From Polaribacter huanghezhanensis (lineage in GTDB: Bacteria; Bacteroidota; Bacteroidia; Flavobacteriales; Flavobacteriaceae): 64,000 nt of DNA. Each line of letters begins with the position of its first letter. The stretch's first letter is position 1. This document shows, in pieces, positions 1-9,219 of the stretch. Under the pieces are notes generated by a model. The model made no database searches, had not been told where the DNA came from, and was given only the letters and a program-made list of their open reading frames with translations. The stretch is from contig NZ_CP128595.1 of NCBI RefSeq assembly GCF_030444335.1, positions 1,178,001 through 1,242,000 on the forward strand, given 5' to 3'. A program made the position numbers and the translations under genes.

Positions 1-524
1 CTATTTTCTGTTGCGTACGTTTCAATTTCATCACGAGAAAAAATTAAAAACGGACGTACAATAGTATTATTTATTTCTGGAATTCCAGTGAACCCTTCTA
101 AACCAGTTCCGCGTGTTAAATTGATGAGAAAAGTTTCTAAATTATCATCTGCATGATGCGCAGTAATCACAAAATCAAAAAGATGCGTTTTGGTTAATTC
201 TTGAAACCAATCATACCGTAAATTCCGTGCAGCAACTTGTGTTGAGAGCTGATTTTTTGTTGCGTATTTTTCCGTTTCAAAACTTATAGAAAAGGTTTTT
301 AAGTCTAATCTTTTTCCTAATTCTTTTACAAATTCTTCGTCTTTGCCACTTTCTTCTCCTCGTAAATGAAAGTTGCAATGTGCTAAAGAAATATCAAAAT
401 TTAATTGGTAAAATAGGTGTGTTAATACAACACTATCAACTCCGCCAGAAATGGCAATCAATAGTTTTTTTCCTTTTAAAAAAGAAAATTTTTGATGGAT
501 ATGTTGTTGTAATTTTCCTACCAT
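1..524 (-). CDS. tilS: tRNA(Ile)-lysidine synthase, N-terminal part (runs off window)
   Basis: Converts the wobble cytidine of the CAU-anticodon tRNA-Ile to lysidine, so that it reads AUA. Translating from the ATG whose complement is at 522-524 gives MVGKLQQHIHQKFSFLKGKK, then the PP-loop ATP-pyrophosphatase signature ISGGVDS at about residues 24-30, followed by HCNFHLRGEES and TAHHADDNLET, both typical of TilS. The C-terminal part lies beyond base 1. It is the last visible gene of a minus-strand run starting at pabB and lies 17 bp after the serine hydrolase, so co-transcription is likely. Identification is firm from the motifs; only the missing end is unknown. Confidence 0.92.
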   Translation of the reverse strand, partial: MVGKLQQHIHQKFSFLKGKKLLIAISGGVDSVVLTHLFYQLNFDISLAHCNFHLRGEESGKDEEFVKELGKRLDLKTFSISFETEKYATKNQLSTQVAARNLRYDWFQELTKTHLFDFVITAHHADDNLETFLINLTRGTGLEGFTGIPEINNTIVRPFLIFSRDEIETYATEN

Positions 525-541
525 TTGTTTGTAAAACTACT

Positions 542-1843
542 CTATTTTGTTGACTTTTTAATAGCTTGATAAAAAACTTGTTGCACTTTTGGTCTGATAT
601 TTAAATTATAAATATTTCTATGATTTCTGTTTGGATACACTCTGTTTGATAAAAAAATAAAAACCAAATCGTTGGTTGGATCAGCCCAAACAAAAGTCCC
701 AGTAAATCCAGAATGCCCAAAACTTTCTGCACTAACTTCTGGCGCTGGATACGCTTCACTAATCGACAAGGTATCATTGCCAATTAACGGTTTGTCAAAA
801 CCCAATCCACGGCGATTGTCATTTTCTGGAAACTGTATTTTTGTAAATTCTTGTAAGGTGCTTTTAGAAATGTATTGTTTGTAATTATAATGTCCGTAAT
901 TGGAATACATTTGCATCATTTTTGCCAAATCTAATGCGCTTCCAAATAAACCCGCGTTTCCAGAAATTCCGCCCATTAAAGCTGCATTTTCATCATGAAC
1001 CCAATTTTTTGTTAAGTCGTGTCTAAACAGCGAGTCTATTTCAGTCGGAATGATATTGTTTGTAAAATTCTTTGTTTTTGGCGTGAATCCCAAAGTAGTT
1101 GCACCCAGTGGTTTATAAAAATTTTCTTGTAAATAATCTGTGTAATTCTCGCCAGTGATGTTAGAAATAATTTTTGGAAATAATAAAAAAGCCAATCCAG
1201 AATACTTGTATTTTTTGACGTTAGAAACTTTAGATCTGTTGATTTGGCGATACATTTTGTTTTTAAATCGATCTTTTACAAAAATGTTGTCATACGCCTG
1301 ACTTGTAAACCTCTTTTTAGAAGTTGATTTTACAAATCGAGATTTGAATGATTTGTTTTTCTTTAAAACATCCTTCAAAAAAACGATGTACGGATTTAAT
1401 CCTGCTTGATGCGCTAATACCTCTCTAACAGTTAAGTTTTTTTTGTCGCTTCTTCCTTTCCAAGGTTTCCAGTAGTTGCTAAACGGAACATCTAAATCTA
1501 TTTTCCCTTCGTCGTACAATTTCATAATTGCGGGCAACGGGCCTAAAATTTTAGTTACAGAAGCAATGTCGTACAAATCATTTAATGCTACTTTTTGAAC
1601 GCTGTCGTATGTTTGAAATCCGTAGGCTTTATGAAAAATGATTTTATGATTTTTTGCAACCAAAATTTGTGCTCCAGGAAAGGCTTGTTTTTGGATGGCA
1701 TCTGTAATAATTGAATCTACTTTTTGATATATAAAAACCGAATCCATACCAACTTCAGACGGATTTCCATAGGTTAGTTTTTGAGCATTCAAAGAAAAAC
1801 TCAACACAAAGAAACTTAAAAGAAGAATTTTTCTGATCAACAT
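542..1843 (-). CDS. Secreted serine hydrolase, beta-lactamase/transpeptidase (class C-like) family
   Basis: A 433-residue protein with an N-terminal signal peptide (residues 1-20, ending SLNAQ). The class C fold signature is present: SVTK (SxxK, nucleophile Ser plus Lys) in DIASVTKILG, the family stretch VREVLAHQAGL, and HSGFTGT near the C-terminus in the place of the KTG triad. Such proteins act in the periplasm on peptidoglycan fragments or small esters and amides; the substrate cannot be read from sequence. The start overlaps the stop of the upstream 82-residue gene (TAATG), so it is translationally coupled in the pabB-tilS run. It is probably not a drug-resistance beta-lactamase; this subfamily is mostly esterase or D-aminopeptidase-like. 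Confidence 0.85.
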   Translation of the reverse strand: MLIRKILLLSFFVLSFSLNAQKLTYGNPSEVGMDSVFIYQKVDSIITDAIQKQAFPGAQILVAKNHKIIFHKAYGFQTYDSVQKVALNDLYDIASVTKILGPLPAIMKLYDEGKIDLDVPFSNYWKPWKGRSDKKNLTVREVLAHQAGLNPYIVFLKDVLKKNKSFKSRFVKSTSKKRFTSQAYDNIFVKDRFKNKMYRQINRSKVSNVKKYKYSGLAFLLFPKIISNITGENYTDYLQENFYKPLGATTLGFTPKTKNFTNNIIPTEIDSLFRHDLTKNWVHDENAALMGGISGNAGLFGSALDLAKMMQMYSNYGHYNYKQYISKSTLQEFTKIQFPENDNRRGLGFDKPLIGNDTLSISEAYPAPEVSAESFGHSGFTGTFVWADPTNDLVFIFLSNRVYPNRNHRNIYNLNIRPKVQQVFYQAIKKSTK

Positions 1844-2091
1844 TATTTCGACGCTTTTTTATTTTTTAACATCCAAACGTGAATCATTTTTTTTAAAGAA
1901 ACTTCTGGCTTTGGCAACGGAATTGTTCTGCCAAATTGCTTGCTTCGATTAAATTTAGAATAGGCAATTTTATGATACTTCCAATCATCTGGAAACAGTT
2001 CTATAAACTTATTAAAAACATCTTGAACTTGGTATGTTTCTTCAAAAGTTGCAATTGTTTTGCTGAATTTTTCGTCTTGGTTGATAATCAT
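1843..2091 (-). CDS. Small conserved-type hypothetical protein (82 aa)
   Basis: I do not recognise a named family. The protein is soluble and charged (many Lys, Phe and Trp), without signal peptide or membrane segment. A middle stretch, FNKFIELFPDDWKYHKIAY, is followed by a basic C-terminus. Both ends overlap neighbours by the TAATG arrangement (upstream 201-aa gene, downstream serine hydrolase), which strongly supports real, coupled translation. The position between pabB and tilS suggests a housekeeping role, but no function can be assigned. Confidence 0.7.
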   Translation of the reverse strand: MIINQDEKFSKTIATFEETYQVQDVFNKFIELFPDDWKYHKIAYSKFNRSKQFGRTIPLPKPEVSLKKMIHVWMLKNKKASK

Positions 2092-2696
2092 TATTTATAT
2101 CTATTTAAAATCTCAATTTCTGTTCTTGTTTTGTTTTTTCTTATTAAAGAATAAGTTGCAATTCCAATTATTAAAATATATAAAAGAACAACTTTTACAA
2201 CTCCAAGTAGTCCAATAGAGAAAATCAATAACAAAAGTCCAGCTTGCCCAATTAATTCAAATTCAACACCGTTTTCAATTAGGATGGCATAATATAAAGA
2301 CCATAAAAAGATAGCAGTTGTAAACAGAATAGCAAATATTTGAGGTTTTGCATATTGAAATATTGATGGTGTTCTTTTGGAGTAGTTCATATTAGGAACG
2401 ACTTCTTTTAAATAATTAAAGACTTCATTTTTTACTTCAAGCTTTTTTAAAACGAATTCTTCTTCAGAAGCGTCACCAAAATATATTTTAATAAAATTTT
2501 TAACCTCTTGATTTTCAATTCTTTTTATGTAGGAGAAAGGTATGCTAAATAGCTCGTTTGGAATTTTATCGTTATCTATTTGTTTTGAAAAATGACTTAA
2601 CTCATTGTTTTTAATTTTTCCTTTATAAATAGTGTTATCATTTATTACTATAACATCAATATTCTTGTGGTTGGTAATTTTCCAAAACTTAATCAT
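2091..2696 (-). CDS. Hypothetical membrane protein (201 aa) with soluble N-domain
   Basis: Residues 1 to about 105 form a soluble domain (FWKITNHKNIDVIVINDNT at the start). Two or three hydrophobic segments follow at about residues 113-135 and 143-185 (IFAILFTTAIFLWSLYY, then LIGQAGLLLLIFSIGLLGVVKVVLLYI split by glycines), and a basic tail ends the protein. It starts 2 bp after pabB stops and overlaps the next gene by TAATG, so it belongs to the same operon. Possibly a PH-like domain plus membrane anchor; that is only an impression. No function assigned. Confidence 0.65.
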   Translation of the reverse strand: MIKFWKITNHKNIDVIVINDNTIYKGKIKNNELSHFSKQIDNDKIPNELFSIPFSYIKRIENQEVKNFIKIYFGDASEEEFVLKKLEVKNEVFNYLKEVVPNMNYSKRTPSIFQYAKPQIFAILFTTAIFLWSLYYAILIENGVEFELIGQAGLLLLIFSIGLLGVVKVVLLYILIIGIATYSLIRKNKTRTEIEILNRYK

Positions 2697-2698
2697 AA

Positions 2699-4012
2699 TT
2701 ATTTAGAATTAGTTAGCGCATATTTCATGGCTTTGGCTTTTAATAAACATTCTTCGTATTCTTTTTCTGGAGTAGATTTTGCTGTAATTGCGCCACCAAC
2801 AGAAAAGGAAATATACTTGTTTTCTTCGTTGTATAAAATGCTTCTAATCACTACATTAAAATCAAAATCACCATTCGGAGTAAAATAACCAACAGCACCA
2901 GAATACAATCCGCGTTTGGTTTCTTCTTGCGTTTCAATAATTTTCATTGCAGAAACTTTTGGCGCACCAGTCATGCTTCCCATCGGAAACGTTTCTCTAA
3001 TAATATCAACAGAATGCGTTGTGTTTTCTACTTCAGAAACTACTGTAGAAACTAATTGATGTACTTGCTTAAAAGAATAAACTTTACACAATTCTTCAAC
3101 TTTTACAGAACCTTTTATCGCCGTTTTTGATAAGTCATTTCTTACCAAATCTACAATCATAATATTTTCTGAACGTTCTTTTTCGTCTCTTGCCAATTCA
3201 AAAGCAATTTGATCATCATCCACTTTGCTAATCAATCTTTTTGCGGTTCCTTTTATCGGTTGAGAAATTACTTTTGATCCTTCTCTTTTAAGATATCTTT
3301 CTGGCGATGCCGACAATAAAAACTGATGGTCGCACTTTAAAAAAGTAGCAAAAGGTGGTTCAGAAATTGCATTTAAATGATGGTACACTTCTAAAGGATG
3401 TATCGTTGCGTTTTCTGCATAAAACTCTTGGCAAAAATTGGCTTCGTAAATGTCTCCTCTGTTGATATGATTTAAAATAGTAGTAACTTTTTGATAATAT
3501 TCGTCTTTAGAAATTCTCAACTTGACTTTTATTTCTTTGGATGATTTGTCAGGTTGAGCGGAGTCGAAACCTAAAGAAACTTTGTTTATCTCTTCAAAAT
3601 CGGTATCAATTTCATCATCAATCATTTTTAAATAAGAGAATTTGATGGTGTTTCCTTTGATAAAAATAATCCGTTGAGGCTGAAAAAAATACAAGTCGGC
3701 AAAATGCAATCCATCAAAATTCTTAGAAGAAAGTCTTTCTACATCGTTTTTTAAATCGTAACTCAAATATCCAAACAAATAATCGTTTGTAATAGACTGA
3801 TATTCTTTCAATTTATCAAAAGAATTGGTGTAATCTGTTTTGATGGAGGTAAATTCATCCACAGCCAACACGGCATCAAAAGAAGAGTACTTCTGATTGT
3901 ATTGATTAGAATCTAACCAAGTAATGGCATCATATTGTTGCGCCCAAATCAAGATTTTTGATTTAAATTCATCAATAGATTCAACAGTAAACGTTTTTTG
4001 TACTCTTTGCAT
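2699..4012 (-). CDS. pabB: Aminodeoxychorismate synthase component I
   Basis: Chorismate-binding enzyme that aminates chorismate to 4-amino-4-deoxychorismate for folate synthesis. The C-terminal domain shows QPIKGTAKR, the block [16 protein letters not shown] and [10 protein letters not shown], as in PabB/TrpE. No glutamine amidotransferase or trpEG genes are adjacent, which favours PabB over TrpE. The start is set at ATG 4012 (MQRVQKTF), not 4030: a TAnnTTTG promoter ends at 4020, so an upstream start would not be transcribed. At 3548-3572 the gene contains a copy of the dispersed hairpin repeat, read in frame as the peptide FDSAQPD between the N-terminal region and the chorismate-binding domain. 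First gene of the operon ending in tilS. Confidence 0.88.
   Translation of the reverse strand: MQRVQKTFTVESIDEFKSKILIWAQQYDAITWLDSNQYNQKYSSFDAVLAVDEFTSIKTDYTNSFDKLKEYQSITNDYLFGYLSYDLKNDVERLSSKNFDGLHFADLYFFQPQRIIFIKGNTIKFSYLKMIDDEIDTDFEEINKVSLGFDSAQPDKSSKEIKVKLRISKDEYYQKVTTILNHINRGDIYEANFCQEFYAENATIHPLEVYHHLNAISEPPFATFLKCDHQFLLSASPERYLKREGSKVISQPIKGTAKRLISKVDDDQIAFELARDEKERSENIMIVDLVRNDLSKTAIKGSVKVEELCKVYSFKQVHQLVSTVVSEVENTTHSVDIIRETFPMGSMTGAPKVSAMKIIETQEETKRGLYSGAVGYFTPNGDFDFNVVIRSILYNEENKYISFSVGGAITAKSTPEKEYEECLLKAKAMKYALTNSK
3548..3572. repeat. Dispersed hairpin repeat, copy inside pabB
   Basis: On the + strand GTCA, arm GGTT, core GAGCGGAGTCGA, arm AACC. The arms are perfectly complementary. 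On the coding strand it is read in frame as FDSAQPD. Same element as the copies at 12341, 12393, 20292, 30805, 30897, 44676, 48375, 53940 and 53949. Confidence 0.85.
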
Positions 4013-4019
4013 GCAACTG

Positions 4020-4052
4020 CAAAAATACAAATCTTCCCATTGAGTGCTTCAA
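4020..4052 (-). promoter_or_regulatory. pabB operon promoter
   Basis: Minus-strand TATTTTTG (4020-4027) preceded 22 bp upstream by TTG (4050-4052), matching the Bacteroidota -33/-7 pattern. The expected transcription start lies within a few bases of the pabB ATG at 4012, giving a very short or absent leader. Confidence 0.7.
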
Positions 4053-4110
4053 TTTATTTTGCAATTATATTCTTAAAAAGTAGTACTTTACGACTTTCAA
4101 AAATTATACA

Positions 4111-5928
4111 ATGGTTTCATTAAGTACTCTTGATTATATTTTAATTATTTCCTTTTTTGTAATTACTTTATTTATTGGAATTTATGTTTCAAAAAAATCC
4201 GGTAAAAACTCCACCGAATATTTTTTATCAGGAAGAACAATGCCTTGGTGGTTATTGGGTTTGTCGATGGTTGCAACAACATTTTCTACTGATACACCAA
4301 ACTTTGTAACCAATGTTGTTCGTGTAAACGGAGTTTCTGGAAACTGGTCTTGGTGGGCATTTTTAATTACGGGTTTATTAACTGTTTTTGTCTATGCAAA
4401 ATTATGGCGTAAGTCGAATGTGAAAACAGATTTAGAGTTTTATGAAATTCGTTATGGAGGAAAACCAGCAAAGTTTTTAAGAAAGTTTAGAGCCATTTAT
4501 TTAGGTGTAATTTTTAATGTGATTACAATGTCTGCGGTAACATTAGCAGCCATAAAAATAGGCGGAATTATGTTGGGTTTAGAGCCTTGGCAAACGGTTA
4601 TTAGCGCCGGATTAATAACTGCTATTTTTAGCGTTGTTGGCGGATTTAAAGGCGTTGTTTATACGGATTTTATTTTATTTTTTGTTGCAATGGCAGGTGC
4701 TATCGGAGCAGCCTATTACTTGGTAAATATTCCTGAAGTTGGTGGTATTGAAGCATTGTTAGCAAATGAGAATGTTGCTGATAAATTATCCATTCTACCG
4801 GATTTTAATAATACAGAAGCACTCATTACACTATTAATAATTCCGTTAGCTGTGCAATGGTGGAGTTCTTGGTATCCAGGGGCAGAGCCTGGGGGTGGCG
4901 GATATATAGCACAACGAATGTTGGCGGCGAAAGACGAAAATCATGCAATTGGAGCAACCTTCTTTTTTAATATTATGCATTATGCATTACGTCCTTGGCC
5001 GTGGATTCTTGTTGCGTTGGCTTCTCTTGTAGTTTTTCCAGATTTGGCAAGTATTCATCAAGCTTTTCCTAATATTCCTGCAGATAAATTAGGACATGAT
5101 TTAGCATACTCTGCCATGTTGACAAAATTACCAAGCGGGTTATTAGGTGTTGTTTTAGCGTCTTTAATTGCTGCGTATATGAGTACCATTTCAACGCAGT
5201 TAAATTGGGGTTCGTCTTATATTGTATTTGATTTTTATAAACAACAAATCAATCCAAATGCATCAGAAAAAAAACTAGTTGCAGTGGGTAGAATATCTAC
5301 AGTATTGTTAATGGTTATAAGTGCAATAATGGCATTATTGATGCAAGATGCATTGCAACTTTTTAACCTATTATTAGTTTTTGGTGCTGGTACAGGGTTA
5401 ATTTTTATTCTTCGATGGTTTTGGTGGCGTATCAATGCGTGGAGCGAAATATCAGCAATGTTTGCTTCTGGTATTGTTTCATTAATCTTAACAATTCCTA
5501 CGATAGATTCTTATTTGTTTGATGCTGAAAGCGGAATACTCCCAGCTTGGGCAAAGTTTTTAATTGTTGTTGGAGTTACTAGTGCTGTTTGGCTAATCTC
5601 AATGTTGTTAACCAAACCTGAAAGCGATGAAGTTCTACAAAATTTTTACAAGAAAACACAACCGGGAGGGCCAGGATGGAAATCTGTTATTGCAACTGCA
5701 AAAGAAAATAATATCACATTGGTAGATGAAAATGAAAAAGGATGGAGTGTTCCATCTGGTATAATTGCGATGCTATTAGGTTGTGTGCTTATTTATAGCA
5801 TTATGTTCAGTACAGGATATTGGATTTATGGAGAAACTACCTTGGCAATTAGTACTACTATTTCTGCAATTGTTTCTGGATATTTATTAACCAAGACTTG
5901 GAAAAAAATAAAAGCGACCGTTCTTTAA
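4111..5928 (+). CDS. Sodium:solute symporter (SSS family), 605 aa
   Basis: Polytopic inner-membrane transporter beginning with LDYILIISFFVITLFIGIYV, followed by GRTMPWWLLGLSMVATTFSTDTP, the TM2/TM3 region typical of the Na+-coupled SSS (SLC5) family. About 13-15 hydrophobic segments span the length. The protein is longer than the sugar and proline carriers because of an extended C-terminal part (residues 500-605) carrying two further membrane segments. Tryptophan-rich loops (QWWSSWYPGAEPGGGGYIAQ) recall sugar or nucleoside carriers, but the substrate cannot be told. Single gene, facing lpd across a shared bidirectional terminator. Confidence 0.88.
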   Translation: MVSLSTLDYILIISFFVITLFIGIYVSKKSGKNSTEYFLSGRTMPWWLLGLSMVATTFSTDTPNFVTNVVRVNGVSGNWSWWAFLITGLLTVFVYAKLWRKSNVKTDLEFYEIRYGGKPAKFLRKFRAIYLGVIFNVITMSAVTLAAIKIGGIMLGLEPWQTVISAGLITAIFSVVGGFKGVVYTDFILFFVAMAGAIGAAYYLVNIPEVGGIEALLANENVADKLSILPDFNNTEALITLLIIPLAVQWWSSWYPGAEPGGGGYIAQRMLAAKDENHAIGATFFFNIMHYALRPWPWILVALASLVVFPDLASIHQAFPNIPADKLGHDLAYSAMLTKLPSGLLGVVLASLIAAYMSTISTQLNWGSSYIVFDFYKQQINPNASEKKLVAVGRISTVLLMVISAIMALLMQDALQLFNLLLVFGAGTGLIFILRWFWWRINAWSEISAMFASGIVSLILTIPTIDSYLFDAESGILPAWAKFLIVVGVTSAVWLISMLLTKPESDEVLQNFYKKTQPGGPGWKSVIATAKENNITLVDENEKGWSVPSGIIAMLLGCVLIYSIMFSTGYWIYGETTLAISTTISAIVSGYLLTKTWKKIKATVL

Positions 5929-5958
5929 TATTCAAACCCTATCAAGGTATAAAAACAA

Positions 5959-5986
5959 AAAAAGCAACTCAATTGAGTTGCTTTTT
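5959..5986. terminator. Bidirectional intrinsic terminator
   Basis: Perfect 28-bp palindrome centred between 5972 and 5973 (GCAACTC/GAGTTGC flanked by A- and T-runs), between the convergent symporter and lpd genes. It works on paper in both directions. Confidence 0.88.
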
Positions 5987-6004
5987 ATATGTTTAAAATG
6001 CTAA

Positions 6005-7405
6005 CTAAGCATTTAATGGTTTTCCGTCCCAAGCAGTTTTTGCAGCTTCTTTTATTGCTTCAGAATAGGTTGGATGACCATGACAAATTCTAGCTAAATC
6101 TTCTGCGGATGCTCTAAATTCCATTGCAACCGCAGCTTCCATAATTAAATCTGCAGCTCTTGCTCCAACAATATGAACTCCTAAAATTTCATCCGTAGTT
6201 TTATCAGCTAATATTTTTACAAACCCATCCAAGTCTCCACTTGCTCTAGATCTTCCTAAAGCGCGCATTGAGAATTTTCCTACTTTGTAATCTACACCAG
6301 CAGTTTTTAATTCGTCTTCTGTTTTACCAACTGCGGCAACTTCTGGCCAAGTATACACAACACCAGGAATTAAATTATAATCGATATGTGGTTTTTGTCC
6401 CGCTAAATATTCAGCAACAACAACGCCTTCTTCTTCTGCTTTATGCGCTAACATAGCACCTTGAACAACATCGCCAATGGCATAAATGTTTGAAATATTT
6501 GTTTGTAGATGATCGTTTACTTCAACTTGATTTCTCTTATTTAATTGTACGCCAGCATTTTCTAAACCTAAACCTTCAGTATATGGTTTTCGTCCAACAG
6601 CAACTAAACAATAATCGCCTTTAAACTCAATTTCTCTGTCTTTTTTATCTGTAGCTTTTACAAGTACTTCATTGCCATTTCTCTCAACAGAAGTCACTCC
6701 GTGACTCACAGCAAATTTGATTCCTTGTTTTTTTAGCACCTTTTGCAACTCTTTAGAAACATCAGCATCCATGGTTGGTGTGATCTTATCTGCATATTCA
6801 ACTACGGTAACTTCTGCTCCTAGACGTTTATAAACTGATCCTAATTCCAAACCAATAACACCACCGCCAATTACAACTAGGTGCTCAGGAATTTCATTTA
6901 ATTTTAAGGCTTCCGTAGAAGTAATAATTCGCTCTTTATCTAAAGTGATAAAAGGTAATGTAGTAGGTTTTGAACCAGTTGCAATAATAATATTTGTTCC
7001 TTCAATCGTTGCTGAAGAACCATCATTTTTTGCGATTTTCACATGAGTTGCATCCACAAAAGAACCCAATCCTTCAAAAACATCCACATTGTTTTTATCC
7101 ATTAAATATTTGATTCCACCAGTAGTTGTTTCAACAATTCCGGCTTTACGATCAATCATTTTTTTAAAGTTGATTTTTGGTGGACTAATAACAATTCCGT
7201 GATCATCAAAATGCTTAGATGCATCATAAAAATGATGCGAAGAATCTAACAGCGCTTTTGAAGGAATACATCCAACATTTGTACAAGTACCTCCTAAGGT
7301 TGAATATTTTTCAATAATTGCAACTTTTTTACCTAATTGAGAAGCTCTGATTGCAGCGATATATCCTCCAGGACCAGAACCAATAACGATGATGTCGTAT
7401 TTCAT
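6005..7405 (-). CDS. lpd: Dihydrolipoyl dehydrogenase (E3)
   Basis: FAD/NAD flavoprotein that reoxidises the lipoyl groups of 2-oxoacid dehydrogenase and glycine-cleavage complexes. It has the FAD GxGxxG (GSGPGG), redox-active disulfide GGTCTNVGCIPSK (C41/C46 with this start), the NAD-binding VIGGGVIGLELG, the FAD-binding AIGDV, and the C-terminal active-site His in CHGHPTYSEAIKE. Start taken at ATG 7405 (MKYDIIVIG), giving 466 residues, the usual length; the longer frame would begin inside the promoter. No E1 or E2 genes are adjacent. Confidence 0.95.
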   Translation of the reverse strand: MKYDIIVIGSGPGGYIAAIRASQLGKKVAIIEKYSTLGGTCTNVGCIPSKALLDSSHHFYDASKHFDDHGIVISPPKINFKKMIDRKAGIVETTTGGIKYLMDKNNVDVFEGLGSFVDATHVKIAKNDGSSATIEGTNIIIATGSKPTTLPFITLDKERIITSTEALKLNEIPEHLVVIGGGVIGLELGSVYKRLGAEVTVVEYADKITPTMDADVSKELQKVLKKQGIKFAVSHGVTSVERNGNEVLVKATDKKDREIEFKGDYCLVAVGRKPYTEGLGLENAGVQLNKRNQVEVNDHLQTNISNIYAIGDVVQGAMLAHKAEEEGVVVAEYLAGQKPHIDYNLIPGVVYTWPEVAAVGKTEDELKTAGVDYKVGKFSMRALGRSRASGDLDGFVKILADKTTDEILGVHIVGARAADLIMEAAVAMEFRASAEDLARICHGHPTYSEAIKEAAKTAWDGKPLNA

Positions 7406-7426
7406 TTTTAATGTAATTTTGGAGTA

Positions 7427-7434
7427 CAAAAGTA
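7427..7434 (-). promoter_or_regulatory. lpd -7 element
   Basis: Minus-strand TACTTTTG, 22 bp upstream of the chosen lpd ATG at 7405. No clear TTG -33 was seen. Confidence 0.5.
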
Positions 7435-7502
7435 AACATTATTGTTTAAAAACGATAGATTTCAGAAGAATTACTATCTTTAAATCCTTAAATATTTTAG
7501 AG

Positions 7503-7976
7503 ATGAAAATTTTAAAAAAAATAGGCAGGACATTGTTATTCATTTTGATAGTTGTTCAGTTTTTTAGCCCAGAAAAAAACGAAGGAGATGTAACTTCTTT
7601 AACAACTTTTGTAGAGGAGACAAATCCGCCAGATGAAGTGCATAAAATAATGAAAACATCTTGCTTTGATTGTCATTCAAATTCTACTCGGTATCCTTGG
7701 TATAGCAATATAACTCCAGTTAATTACTGGATGGCAGATCATGTTAAAGAAGGTAAAAAGGAACTCAATTTTTCTAAATGGGGCAATTATTCTTTGAAGC
7801 GTAAAGAGCATAAAATGAAAGAGTTTTATGAACAAGTTGAAAAGAAAGAAATGCCATTAGATTCTTATACTTGGACACATTCTGACGCAAATTTAACGGA
7901 TGCTCAAATCAAAATAATTGTAGATTGGGCAAAAGGAGTTCAGTCTAATTATGCAGCACAACTAAAAGCAAACTAA
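7503..7976 (+). CDS. Haem-binding domain protein (CxxCH, membrane-anchored)
   Basis: A 157-residue protein starting at ATG 7503 (MKILKKIGRTLL). A single hydrophobic segment at residues 7-21 acts as signal or anchor, followed by KTSCFDCHSNSTRYPWYS, a CxxCH haem-attachment motif with the conserved tail of the Bacteroidota haem-binding domain family (Haem_bd). Expected in the periplasm, perhaps as an electron carrier or oxidase accessory. The frame is open further upstream to 7389, but that part overlaps lpd and its promoter. It is followed directly by a glycosyltransferase start. Confidence 0.82.
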   Translation: MKILKKIGRTLLFILIVVQFFSPEKNEGDVTSLTTFVEETNPPDEVHKIMKTSCFDCHSNSTRYPWYSNITPVNYWMADHVKEGKKELNFSKWGNYSLKRKEHKMKEFYEQVEKKEMPLDSYTWTHSDANLTDAQIKIIVDWAKGVQSNYAAQLKAN

Positions 7977-9218
7977 TTGATTCATCAATCTGTTTTAATC
8001 ATTGGGGCTGTTTGGGTTGAGCCAAATTCTTCGGCAGCAGGAAGTAGAATGCTACAATTAATTGAGTTGTTTTTAAAGCAAAACTTTACCATTACATTTG
8101 CAACAACGACACAAAAAACAGCCAAAGCATTTGATTTAAAATCGATTGATGTAAATGAAGTTTCTATTGAATTAAATTCATCGACTTTTGATGATTTCGT
8201 GAAAGAGTTAAATCCAACAATTGTTGTTTTTGATCGCTTTATGATAGAGGAGCAATTTGGTTGGCGAGTAGCAGAAAATTGCCCAAATGCAATCAGAATT
8301 TTAGACACAGAAGATTTACATTGTTTGCGAAAAGTTAGAGAGGAGTCCATAAAAAAACAAGAGAATTTTACAATTGAAAAATTAGTAACTTCTGATATTG
8401 CTAAACGAGAAATCGCAGCAATTTTACGGTGTGATTTGTCTTTAATCATTTCTACTTTTGAAATGGAATTGCTAGAAACTATTTTTAAAATTGAGAAGCA
8501 AATTTTACATCACATCCCTTTTTTGTTACATAGAATTGAGGAAAATGATGTGGAAAAATGGAAGCCTTTTCAAGAGAGAAGTCATTTTACAATTATCGGT
8601 AATTTTTTACACGCCCCAAATGTTGATGCCGTTTTATTGCTAAAAAACACGATTTGGAAACAGATAAGAAAACAACTCCCAAAAGCAGAATTACATATTT
8701 ATGGAGCTTATGCAACGCAGCAAATTTTGCAATTACACAATGTGCAAGAAGGATTTTTAGTAAAAGGCTACACAACAAATCCGAAAGAAATTGTAAACAA
8801 CTGTAAAGTCGTTTTAGCACCGTTGCGTTTTGGCGCAGGAATAAAAGGTAAACTAACAGAAGCAATGTTGTGTGGTCCGCCAAGTGTAACAACAAGTATT
8901 GGCGCAGAAGGAATGCACGATGATTTACCTTGGAATGGTTTTGTAGAAGATGATTTTATCCTTTTTGCAGAAAAAGCGGTTGCATTATATACTGATGAAA
9001 ACTTGTGGAACCGATCTCAGAAAAATGGAATTCAAATCATTAATCAATTGTATGATAAAGAAAAAATTAGTGGGCAATTTATAAATCGGTTAGTATTGCT
9101 TCAAAAAAATATTGTACATCATAGAATTCAAAATTTCATGGGAAGTTTAGTACAACATCAAACATTACAAAGCACAAAGTACATGAGTAAATGGATTGAA
9201 GAAAAAAACAAAAATTAA
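7977..9218 (+). CDS. GT-B glycosyltransferase (group 1 / GT4-like)
   Basis: A 413-residue protein. The start is a TTG directly following the upstream TAA (7974-7976); no upstream ATG is available, and the residues IHQSVLIIGAVWVEPNSSAA already match a family N-terminus. The C-terminal Rossmann half shows ELHIYGAY, VKGYTTNPKEI and APLRFGAGIKGKLTEAML, the nucleotide-sugar binding signature of GT4-type enzymes. Cytoplasmic, no membrane segment. Donor and acceptor unknown. Its 3' end abuts the convergent outer-membrane gene by 1 bp. Confidence 0.82.
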   Translation: MIHQSVLIIGAVWVEPNSSAAGSRMLQLIELFLKQNFTITFATTTQKTAKAFDLKSIDVNEVSIELNSSTFDDFVKELNPTIVVFDRFMIEEQFGWRVAENCPNAIRILDTEDLHCLRKVREESIKKQENFTIEKLVTSDIAKREIAAILRCDLSLIISTFEMELLETIFKIEKQILHHIPFLLHRIEENDVEKWKPFQERSHFTIIGNFLHAPNVDAVLLLKNTIWKQIRKQLPKAELHIYGAYATQQILQLHNVQEGFLVKGYTTNPKEIVNNCKVVLAPLRFGAGIKGKLTEAMLCGPPSVTTSIGAEGMHDDLPWNGFVEDDFILFAEKAVALYTDENLWNRSQKNGIQIINQLYDKEKISGQFINRLVLLQKNIVHHRIQNFMGSLVQHQTLQSTKYMSKWIEEKNKN

Positions 9219-9219
9219 T